Under the pieces are notes generated by a model. The model did not search any database and was not told the DNA's origin. It saw only the letters and a program-made list of their open reading frames with translations. Position numbers and translations under genes: made by a program. From JBBDYH01 sp040901795 (GTDB lineage: Bacteria > Planctomycetota > Planctomycetia > Pirellulales > JALHPA01), in contig JBBDYH010000143.1 of NCBI GenBank assembly GCA_040901795.1, positions 10,065 to 74,064 of the forward strand: 64,000 nucleotides of DNA, in the 5' to 3' direction. Below are positions 16,922-23,959 of the stretch, piece after piece (positions within the stretch are counted from its first letter, which is position 1; each line of letters starts with the position of its first letter).

Positions 16922-18316
16922 ATGACCCTTTCCATCGCCGATCTCCACGAAATTGTTGGCGGCCAATTGCGGCTGGGCGAAATGCCGCCGCGCGATGGTG
17001 AATTCACCGCGATCGGCCGGATCGTCACTGATAGCCGGGCGATTAGCGTCGGTAATGTCTTCTGGGGACTTCCCGGCACAGAACACGACGGTTCACACTT
17101 CGCCGAAGAGGCGCTCGCGCGCGGCGCATGCGGCGTTGTCACCAGCGGCCGCTGGGTGGCCCCGTGGGCCGGCCGCTGGTCACTTGAGGTCGCGAACTCC
17201 GCTGCCGCAATCTGGCGGCTCGCCGCCTGGAACTGCGACCGATTCTCAGGGCGACTGGTCACGATCGAAGGCGCCCTCGGCAAATCAAGCGCTGCCGCGA
17301 TGACCGCTGCTGTTCTGAACGCGCGGTTCATGGGAGAAACGATTGGCGGCCACTCCGGCAGCCGTGCCGCGAAAGAAACCGCGGTCGCGCTCGCCCATTT
17401 GCCGGTACATCATGATTACGCGATTGTCGAACTACATAGTGGCCTGGCCTCGCAGGGACCGGACCGGTTGACAAAAGCCGACGTTGGAGTCTTCGTTCAC
17501 TCCGGCAGCAGTAACGCGGTTCCTGCATTGTCTACAGCCGTGGATACAGCCGTTATCGAGCGACTGCGCTCGGCCGTCAGGAATGGTAGCCGGGTAATTG
17601 TCAACGGCGACGATGCCGCGCTGCGTCGAGTTTCGCAAGGCGCCGCCAACGTGGTTTTTATTGGCCGTGGCACCGGTGCACACATCCTTGCCGACAGAAT
17701 TGAAAGTGCGAATGGTCAGTTGCGTTTTTCGGTCGCCGGCCGTCGGTATTGCGTCGCCACTTGGGGAAGACATCAACTCACCACCGCGCTGGCGGCCATC
17801 GCGGTCGGCCGCCACTGTGGCTTGAGCGATGCCGAGATCGCCGAGGGGCTCTCATCGTTCGAACCGCTCAACCACTGTTGCCAAATCTTACATGCCGGTG
17901 GTGTGACCATCATCGACGACACAGGCCGTAGCGGTCCGGCCGCCACGATCGCCGCGATGGACCTGCTCAGCGAATCTGGCGCGCACGGAAGGCGGATCAT
18001 GTTGTATGGCGACGAACCGGAATCCGACGAAGACCCCGAGCTACCCCGCGCGCTTGGGGAGCATGCCGTGACACGCGCAGCCGCCGACCTGCTCATCGCA
18101 AGTGGCCGCTCGGCCGGCAAAATTGTCGAAGCGGCGAACCACGGAGGATTGCGCCGCACAAGCAGCATCGTTTGCGAAACGCCTGACGAAGCGGAACGCG
18201 AAGTCTTGTCGCGGCTCCGCCCAGGTGACGCGGTGCTCGTTAGCGGCCGACCGATGGCTGCCGTCAAGCAAAAAATCCAGCAGCATCAAATCGGCACCCT
18301 TCGCCGCGCCGCGTGA
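16922..18316 (+). CDS. MurF-like Mur ligase homologue, probable pseudoenzyme
   Basis: 464 residues, alignable by eye with UDP-MurNAc-pentapeptide synthetase (MurF): LSIADLHEIVGGQL, VTDSRAISVGNVFWGLPG, YAIVELHSGLASQG, NGDDAALRR, TWGRHQLTTALAAIAVG and VLVSGRPMAAV occupy family positions. Yet catalytic landmarks are lost. The P-loop TGSSGKTS becomes EGALGKSS, the asparagine loop after it is HSGSRAAKE, the AHLE-type segment is absent, and DDSYNANP is replaced by DDTGRSGPAA. The open frame is intact, so the protein is maintained without the usual ligase residues; a structural or regulatory role in envelope synthesis is inferred. It begins 81 bases after the MurE-like gene. Confidence 0.8.
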   Translation: MTLSIADLHEIVGGQLRLGEMPPRDGEFTAIGRIVTDSRAISVGNVFWGLPGTEHDGSHFAEEALARGACGVVTSGRWVAPWAGRWSLEVANSAAAIWRLAAWNCDRFSGRLVTIEGALGKSSAAAMTAAVLNARFMGETIGGHSGSRAAKETAVALAHLPVHHDYAIVELHSGLASQGPDRLTKADVGVFVHSGSSNAVPALSTAVDTAVIERLRSAVRNGSRVIVNGDDAALRRVSQGAANVVFIGRGTGAHILADRIESANGQLRFSVAGRRYCVATWGRHQLTTALAAIAVGRHCGLSDAEIAEGLSSFEPLNHCCQILHAGGVTIIDDTGRSGPAATIAAMDLLSESGAHGRRIMLYGDEPESDEDPELPRALGEHAVTRAAADLLIASGRSAGKIVEAANHGGLRRTSSIVCETPDEAEREVLSRLRPGDAVLVSGRPMAAVKQKIQQHQIGTLRRAA

Positions 18317-18336
18317 CCATTAAATCCTAATCCATT

Positions 18337-18414
18337 GTTGGAGTTCCCGCCGCGGCGGGTCCGGACAGCCTAAAGGCTGAACTCCAACTGAGAACCCTGA
18401 ACCCTGTTGTAGTC
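18337..18414. repeat. GAACTCC-type inverted repeat plus CCCTGAA unit
   Basis: Twenty bases after the MurF-like stop, TTGGAGTTC and GGCTGAACTCCAAC form the ends of a hairpin with a GC-rich CCGCCGCGGCGG centre, followed by two CCCTGAA units. Confidence 0.8.
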
Positions 18415-18912
18415 CCCGTACGCTGGCGTTGCTCTTTGCGGGAAGACAACGCTGCCCACCCTCCTGGGTCGAAGCCATTAAGTTGTCATCGCGATTACTG
18501 GGTCAATTGCGGTGACAATTGCTTCGCGACGGGGCCTAAGGACTGAGCGCCGGGGCGGCCCCCCCCCCCCCCCGCGACTCAGGGAATTTCTCTGGGGCGC
18601 ATCGCGGTAGGGTGGGACAAGTCCGCCGCGGACGACGGCCCACCATAATTCTGGATTAAGCCCTTACCGGTGATCGAAACCCGCGATTCGCGCCGCGGTT
18701 TAGAAACCTAAGCGGCCTGCCCGGAGTAGGTTTCTGGAGTGGCAGGTATTAACAAGCTCCAGCGTCCTTCCCATTCTGCCCTGTCCGATTAAACGCCCCG
18801 ACCACCGACGGTCCGCGAACTTTTTTGCTTTGCGGACCGTCTGATTGAACGAGACTTGTCTTCCAGCGACGAATCTCCTACAGATACCTCTTTTCCGAAG
18901 CGAAAGACTACC
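18415..18912. other. Non-coding region with C15 tract, between MurF-like and MurG-like genes
   Basis: I see no gene here. Notable contents are a run of 15 C (18559-18573) and a GTAGGGTGGGACAA...GGCCCACCA repeat at 18607-18645, also found at 26996-27035 and 39115-39152. The 270 bases before the MurG-like start have no recognised feature and may carry its promoter. Confidence 0.6.
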
Positions 18913-20067
18913 ATGCACATCGTTTTTGCCGGCGGCGGGGCGCCCGGATACTGGTTTCCCGGTCTGACCGTGGCACATCAAATTCGTGCCGCAGCCAGAC
19001 GCGCGCAGATCACGTTCCTCGGCGCAGGCCACGATTTTGAAAGCCGCAACGCGACCCTGGCCGGCTTTCAATACCTGCCGTTGCGCGCCAATGCCGCGAC
19101 CGCCGGTTGGTCGCGCGCCTGGCGCTATTGGACGGACGAGGTCGCGGCGCAGCGCACCGCACGGCGATTCCTCAAACGCCAGCAGCCGGATGTGGTCGTG
19201 GGACTCGGCGGGCGAGCCAGCGCGCCTGCGGTACGCGCCGCGATTGCGCTGGGCATACCCTTGGTACTGCTTGAATACAACGCTTTGCCCGGCGCCGTGG
19301 CCAAGAAGTACGCCGACCGCGCGGCAGTGGTGTTCGGCGCGTATCCGGAGCTATGCGACCATCTGCAACCTGCTTCGCCGCTGCGGATTGTCGGCAATCC
19401 GATCCGCGCGGGTTTTGCCGAGGTCTATCGTTTGCGTCGAAACGCGCACGCAGCAAACGGGCTGGCGTCAAACGTCAAGCCGGACGACGCGCGGCCGCGG
19501 CAACTGGTAGTTCTCGCCGGCACCGCGGGCGCCGGCCGCGCGTTGAACGAGTCGATTCCCAAGGCGCTGTACAAGCTCGGCGATCAAGTGCGCGGATGGA
19601 AAATCGTCCATCAAGCAGGGAGCCGCGATCTCGCCGCAACGAGGTTGCTCTATCGGAAGCTTGGCGTTTCCGCAGAGATTACCGGCTTCATTCCCGATAT
19701 GCCGCGCATCTTGCTCCATGCTGATCTGGCGATCACGCGGCCCGGCGCGATCACGCTCTCGGAGTTGGCCGCGGCCACGGTCCCGGCAGTGGTCGTGCCG
19801 TCTACGAAGCCGACCGAGCGCCACCAGGTGGCCAACGCCGCGGCCTTTGCCGCCGCAGGCGCCTGCCGCGTGGTGGACGAAGCCAACGCAGCGCGTCGTC
19901 TGGATGACCGCCTCGTCGATGCGCTACAGGGTTTGCTCACGGAGCGCGCCGGGCGCTTACAAATGTCGACTGCGATCGCCGAACTCGCCCGCCCCGACGC
20001 CGCCCATCACGTGGCTTCGACGGTGCTCGATCTCGCGCAGAGCAAAGTCCTGCAAAACGTGGCGTGA
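18913..20067 (+). CDS. MurG-like glycosyltransferase (GT28) with altered N-terminal loop
   Basis: 384 residues with the two-domain GT-B layout of MurG, the enzyme that adds GlcNAc to lipid I. QPDVVVGLGGRASAPAV, GIPLVLLEYNALPG, RIVGNPIRAGF, and ITRPGAITLSELAAATVPAVVVP followed by ERHQVANAAAF correspond to family blocks. The invariant GGTGGHxxPA loop reads GGGAPGYWFPG, losing the conserved histidine, and GGSQGA is AGTAGAG. The ATG at 18913 (MHIVFAGGG) matches the family start; no strong ribosome site is seen. It is separated from the MurF-like gene by 596 bases. Could be a paralogue of the true MurG acting on another lipid acceptor. Confidence 0.82.
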   Translation: MHIVFAGGGAPGYWFPGLTVAHQIRAAARRAQITFLGAGHDFESRNATLAGFQYLPLRANAATAGWSRAWRYWTDEVAAQRTARRFLKRQQPDVVVGLGGRASAPAVRAAIALGIPLVLLEYNALPGAVAKKYADRAAVVFGAYPELCDHLQPASPLRIVGNPIRAGFAEVYRLRRNAHAANGLASNVKPDDARPRQLVVLAGTAGAGRALNESIPKALYKLGDQVRGWKIVHQAGSRDLAATRLLYRKLGVSAEITGFIPDMPRILLHADLAITRPGAITLSELAAATVPAVVVPSTKPTERHQVANAAAFAAAGACRVVDEANAARRLDDRLVDALQGLLTERAGRLQMSTAIAELARPDAAHHVASTVLDLAQSKVLQNVA

Positions 20068-20071
20068 AATT

Positions 20072-20143
20072 GCGCTGGAGTTCAAGCTTTAGCTTGCGCT
20101 GGAGTTCAAGCTTTAGCTTGCGCTGGAGTTCAAGCTTTAGCTT
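20072..20143. repeat. Three exact tandem copies of a 24-bp half unit
   Basis: The 24-bp unit GCGCTGGAGTTCAAGCTTTA+GCTT is repeated exactly at 20072-20095, 20096-20119 and 20120-20143, starting four bases after the MurG-like stop. It is the left half of the GAACTCC-type hairpin seen after the other two Mur-like genes. Confidence 0.9.
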
Positions 20144-20176
20144 GTTGCCCGTGGGGTCAAAGCGATTCCCCCGAAC

Positions 20177-21424
20177 TCAGATCTTCAGATAAATCTTCCG
20201 CCGGTACATCCACCACAAAATCAACGAATACACGAGCAACACCGCCAGGCCTGTGAAGAGCGGTTCCAAGCCTGTTCCAGCAAAGCGGAATGCCTCCGCG
20301 CCCAGATGCGTCTTGAACGAGTCGACGATAAACGGCTCAAACAGGTGCGCGATCAAGTACGCGGCGATCGAGTTCATGCCGATCACGATCAACAGAAATG
20401 CCCAAGCTCGGTAACGCAGTACGTCGATCAATCCATAGAAGCCGGCGAGGATCAAGAAACACCAGCCCCCGCTGAAGAACGTCCACGAAGGGGTCCAGAT
20501 GCGCTTGACGATTGGACAAACACCCGCGTAGTGGAGCGCAAGCCCGGCGGCCATCAGTAGCACGCCGGCCACGGCGAGCTTACCGATCTTACTGGCGGCG
20601 GTCGTTGGCCGCCGCAGCCAATCGCCGGCGATGAGGCCCAGGATCATGGTGCCCAACGTGGGGATGAAGCTCAACGTGGCGTAGCCGCCGCCGTTGTGCG
20701 TGAACTCTTGCGACCGTGGAAAAAGGTTCAAGAACCAGGTGTCAAACGCCCAGGCGGTATTGGTATTCTTGTTCCAGTGCGCGGCAAAGCCCTGGAAGTT
20801 GTGCGGCCAATTCAGGGGGACGCCGACCGACGCCGCGTCAAAATCGGCTGTGGGCAGGGGATAGAGCGCGAACGCGGCCCAATAGCCGACCAACACGACC
20901 GCCAAAGCCGTCCACCAAAGCCGCGGCGGGCCCAGCGCCAGAAAGAACAGCGGCAAGTAGCCCAGGCCGATCTGCGTTAGCGTGTCTTCAAATGTGAAGT
21001 TGGTCTGCGGTCGGCCGATCGAGCGCAGAGAAATACCCAAGGCAACGAGCGCCAGCGCCCGCCACAAGGCGTGCAACGTCAACCGCCCCAGCGACTGCCG
21101 ACGTCCCAGCCGGCTGGCCAGCGAAAAAGGCAACGCCACTCCAACCAACAACGAAAACGAAGGCTGAATCAGGTCGTGCAGCGTACAGCCGAACCAGGGA
21201 ACATGTGTCTGATGCCAGGCCAAAAACCGCCACACTGCGCTTTGAGGATACGCGGCGCTCACCTGAGCCAGGTGCAAGACCTCCGCCATCATCAAAAACA
21301 TGACCAACCCGCGATAGGCGTCAACCGAAGCCAGCCGGATGGGTTGGCCGGCCACCGGCTCGACGGGGGCAATGATTGGCGCTGACTGTGGAACCTGGAT
21401 CGATTCGCTCGAAGCGGATTTCAT
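20177..21424 (-). CDS. DUF5009/heparan-alpha-glucosaminide N-acetyltransferase-like membrane protein
   Basis: A 415-residue polytopic membrane protein with about 10-12 helices. It opens with RLASVDAYRGLVMFLMMAE, the RxxSxDxxRGL motif of the acyltransferase-3-like HGSNAT/YeiB group, and contains the conserved luminal HDLIQPSFSLLVGVALPFS segment, in which the His is a candidate acetyl carrier. NGGGYATLSFIPTLGTMILGLIAG and the C-terminal GMNSIAAYLIAHLF are also typical. Family members transfer acetyl groups across membranes onto amino sugars; the acceptor here is unknown. It precedes the DUF4432 gene by 13 bases in reverse order, so the two are probably one transcript. Confidence 0.85.
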   Translation of the reverse strand: MKSASSESIQVPQSAPIIAPVEPVAGQPIRLASVDAYRGLVMFLMMAEVLHLAQVSAAYPQSAVWRFLAWHQTHVPWFGCTLHDLIQPSFSLLVGVALPFSLASRLGRRQSLGRLTLHALWRALALVALGISLRSIGRPQTNFTFEDTLTQIGLGYLPLFFLALGPPRLWWTALAVVLVGYWAAFALYPLPTADFDAASVGVPLNWPHNFQGFAAHWNKNTNTAWAFDTWFLNLFPRSQEFTHNGGGYATLSFIPTLGTMILGLIAGDWLRRPTTAASKIGKLAVAGVLLMAAGLALHYAGVCPIVKRIWTPSWTFFSGGWCFLILAGFYGLIDVLRYRAWAFLLIVIGMNSIAAYLIAHLFEPFIVDSFKTHLGAEAFRFAGTGLEPLFTGLAVLLVYSLILWWMYRRKIYLKI

Positions 21425-21437
21425 GCACGTGCCTGCT

Positions 21438-22595
21438 TCAGCTCGACCACTCTGCCCGCGGCTTGCGGTAGAGCGTTGTGGTCAGCGGCTGCTGCATTTT
21501 GTAGATCGCTCGCTCGGTGCGCTCGACGCCCGCCGCGTCGTCGTGGATTTCGAACTGCAGCTCAAACCGCAGCGTTTCACCCGGCAGCAGCTTTCGCACG
21601 CGGCCGTGCCGCTCTTCGAACGATCGCGGGTTGGGGAAGTTGATTGCCGGCTCCAGGCCACAGACGTAGCCGTCTTGCGAGGCCACTGCGTTCTTCCAGA
21701 CGATGAAGTATGGCAATTGGGCGACCGGGAACGAGACGGAAACGCCGCGTGTGCCTCCCGCGTTTCGCAACAGCGCGTGTGTGCGGCCGTCTTCCCCCGG
21801 CTGGAGCTGGAACAAGTACACCTGTTCGGCGAAGCCGGGCTTCGGCGGCGGAAACGTCTCCCATTGTTCGAGGCTCTCCGCGGCATGCGCGTCGCGCGGC
21901 GCCATGGTCCTCACCGGCGCGATGATTCTCGCGCCGGGCTCCAGGAGCGGCTCGCCGAGATTGATGTGGTAAAGCAGCTCCATCTCGCCGTGTGTGCCGG
22001 AGAGGTTCGTGACTTCGTCGATAATGCGAAAACCGAGTTCGCCTGCGCGCGTGAGCCACGTGGACGTGAGCCGCAGCTTGAGGAAATGGAACCGGCATTC
22101 ATCGACGACACCGCGCACTGCAATCTGGCCTTCCTCGCGGTCGCACTCGACTTCGAGCATGTGCGCCGGCAAGTTCGCGATGCGACCGTGCAAAGGCCAG
22201 GTTAAGCGGCCCTGCTGGTTGAAATCGGGAGCGCCATTACTGGAAAGCCCGCAGCGGCACAGGAGCTCATCGAAGCCGTCGAGCCAGCCCAGCCCCGTGG
22301 GGTCGCCGATCGGGACGAACTTGGGATGTACCGGCCCGCGGACCGGCGACTTCCAGCCGATTTCCCAATCATCGAGCCAGGCCTTCCAGACACCCATCCC
22401 GCGCGTCGGCAAGAGCACGGTGCGGAGCTTGCCGTTGTCCACCTCGAGCGAATCGACGCCATCGCGCAATCCGCCGCGCAAGCGGCGGAAGTGCACCGCC
22501 GAGCCCGAGATTTCGGTATCGTTTACGCCGAGCGAGATAGCGTCGTGGTGGACCTTACGGTCGGTGTCGATGAGCGTCCACGATTTCTTGGTCAT
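21438..22595 (-). CDS. DUF4432 family protein (aldose-1-epimerase-like fold)
   Basis: 385 residues from the ATG at 22595 (MTKKSWTLIDTDRKV). The pattern of beta strands and the blocks VLLPTRGMGVWKAW, GWLDGFDELLCRCGL, GRLTWPLHGRIANLPA and ELLYHINLGEPLLEPGARI are those of DUF4432 proteins, galactose-mutarotase-like proteins; conserved His of LHGRIANLP and YHINLGEP and the Glu of CGLEPAINFPN are in place for an epimerase-type site. The open frame extends upstream to 22688 but has no family similarity there. Sits directly upstream of the DUF5009 gene (13-base gap), suggesting a sugar-related operon. Confidence 0.85.
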   Translation of the reverse strand: MTKKSWTLIDTDRKVHHDAISLGVNDTEISGSAVHFRRLRGGLRDGVDSLEVDNGKLRTVLLPTRGMGVWKAWLDDWEIGWKSPVRGPVHPKFVPIGDPTGLGWLDGFDELLCRCGLSSNGAPDFNQQGRLTWPLHGRIANLPAHMLEVECDREEGQIAVRGVVDECRFHFLKLRLTSTWLTRAGELGFRIIDEVTNLSGTHGEMELLYHINLGEPLLEPGARIIAPVRTMAPRDAHAAESLEQWETFPPPKPGFAEQVYLFQLQPGEDGRTHALLRNAGGTRGVSVSFPVAQLPYFIVWKNAVASQDGYVCGLEPAINFPNPRSFEERHGRVRKLLPGETLRFELQFEIHDDAAGVERTERAIYKMQQPLTTTLYRKPRAEWSS

Positions 22596-23180
22596 CGGCG
22601 TCTGCGGACCCAGGCGGGGTGATTCACGGCCACGATATCGCGCAAGCCAGACCGTGCCGGCCGCCCGCCGCGACCGGCGGTTTGGCACACGGCATCAACC
22701 TGCGATATTCGAGATCCAACAATGTAGACCTTGCGCGGGATGTTTACCACTAGGGAAGCAGCGCGCTTTCGGAATCCCGAAAAATGCGGTTTGCAAACGC
22801 TTGCGGGGCGCTGGACCCCCGATTATTATCAGAGCCGGGAGAGCGGCACCCATTGGGGTAAGCTCTCGACGGAGGGCGCGATTTCGATTGTACCGATCAC
22901 GCGCAAGCTTGATCGCACGGCATTCGCCGAGTGCTTGCGCGGGGGTTGGGACGTGGAGGCAACGTCGAAATCGCGTCATAACACACGGGACGTCACTTGA
23001 CATCATGATCGAGCTTTGCGGACCTGCTTGAGCATGGATGTGCGCCGAGCGCGCCAGTCGGCGATTAGGTTGGGAACAGAGATCAGGCAAGCGGGTGAGC
23101 GAGCGCCTTCAGGCGTATCGACGACGAGACATCATTGTTATTTATCGTTCCCCTCCGCGGGTCGTGAGGAGTTGCTTGCC
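22596..23180. other. 585-base region without a recognised gene
   Basis: Short open frames exist on both strands but none has a ribosome site with recognisable protein features. A TTGACA lies at 22997-23002 upstream of the XRE gene, without a convincing -10 at the right distance. No repeats of the families seen elsewhere were found. Confidence 0.5.
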
Positions 23181-23729
23181 ATGAGTATCGCGGAATGGGA
23201 TCCGCCCGATGCCCAAGCGGATCCAGAAGTTGATGCTGAGCTGGAGCTCGAACAGAAGCCGGTGATCATTCCCCGGAAGCTGCACCGGCTCGCCGAAGTT
23301 CGACAGCAACAGGGAGTCTCGCACCGCAACGTTGCGCGGCGGCTCGGTTTGGACTTGAAGACCGTGCGCCAACAGGAGCACGAGACGAGCGATCTGCCGC
23401 TCAGCCTGCTTTACCAATGGCAGCAGGTGCTGGACGTGCCGATCGCCGATTTGCTGCTTGACAACGACGGCCCGATCTCGCCGCTTGTATTGCAGCGGGC
23501 GCGGATGGTCAAGCTAATGAAGACCGCCGCCGCCATTCACGATAAGGCCGAGAGCAACTCGGTGCGGCGCCTGGTGCAAATGCTCATGGACCAGCTTATC
23601 GAGATCATGCCCGAGTTGAAGGAGGTCGGCCCATGGCATTCGGTCGGTCAACGCCGCACGCTGGACGACTTCGGTCGTGTGGTCGAGCAGCCCGTGGCCG
23701 AGGAAGTCTTTCGCCGCGCGACGCGTTAG
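23181..23729 (+). CDS. XRE-type helix-turn-helix regulator
   Basis: 182 residues from the ATG at 23181 (MSIAEWDPPDAQ). After an acidic N-terminus (residues 8-25), a HTH_3-like domain spans about residues 32-85: RLAEVRQQQGVSHRNVARRL is helix-turn-helix and LDLKTVRQQEHETSDLPLSLLYQWQQVL the rest of the fold. The C-terminal helix region (ARMVKLMKTAAAIHDKAES, LVQMLMDQLIEIMPEL) probably dimerises. The target is unknown. A longer open frame to 23016 lacks homology. The 29-codon membrane peptide begins 42 bases downstream on the same strand. Confidence 0.8.
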   Translation: MSIAEWDPPDAQADPEVDAELELEQKPVIIPRKLHRLAEVRQQQGVSHRNVARRLGLDLKTVRQQEHETSDLPLSLLYQWQQVLDVPIADLLLDNDGPISPLVLQRARMVKLMKTAAAIHDKAESNSVRRLVQMLMDQLIEIMPELKEVGPWHSVGQRRTLDDFGRVVEQPVAEEVFRRATR

Positions 23730-23771
23730 GCGACCGCAGTAGGCGGTAGGCCGTACGGAGTACGTGATAGC

Positions 23772-23861
23772 ATGGCTTTCTCATTCTTCGGCGTATTGAT
23801 TATCACGCTCGTCCTGCTGGTCGCCATTGGGGTTTTGGCGCGAATGACGCTTGGAGATTGA
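23772..23861 (+). CDS. 29-residue single-pass membrane peptide
   Basis: The frame reads MAFSFFGVLIITLVLLVAIG then VLARMTLGD and stops at TGA 23859-23861. Residues 3-22 form one hydrophobic helix ending in a positively charged tail, as in small membrane regulators. GGAG lies 11 bases before the ATG. It follows the XRE gene on the same strand. It is too short for most gene finders; its reality is plausible but unproven. Confidence 0.45.
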   Translation: MAFSFFGVLIITLVLLVAIGVLARMTLGD

Positions 23862-23869
23862 TCGATATC

Positions 23870-23959
23870 GCGTAGCCGAACTCGCCAGAGTTCGGGAATA
23901 TGACGTAGCCGAAACTCGCCAGAGTTCGGGCTGCCTGAATTCTGGGGAATTCAGCTACG
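23870..23959. repeat. CGTAGCCGAACTCGCCAGAG repeat, two copies, plus GAATTC palindrome
   Basis: Two direct copies (about 30 bp apart) of a unit containing ACTCGCCAGAGTTCGGG are followed by CTGAATTCTGGGGAATTCAG. A related GAATTCTGGCGAATTCAGCTAC-like unit occurs at the end of pgsA (about 10955-10975). The block abuts the 3' end of pheT. Confidence 0.7.

Noticed and set aside
22695..23000. Short open frames on both strands in the 22.6-23.2 kb gap
   Set aside because: No ribosome site, no recognisable motif, mutually overlapping.
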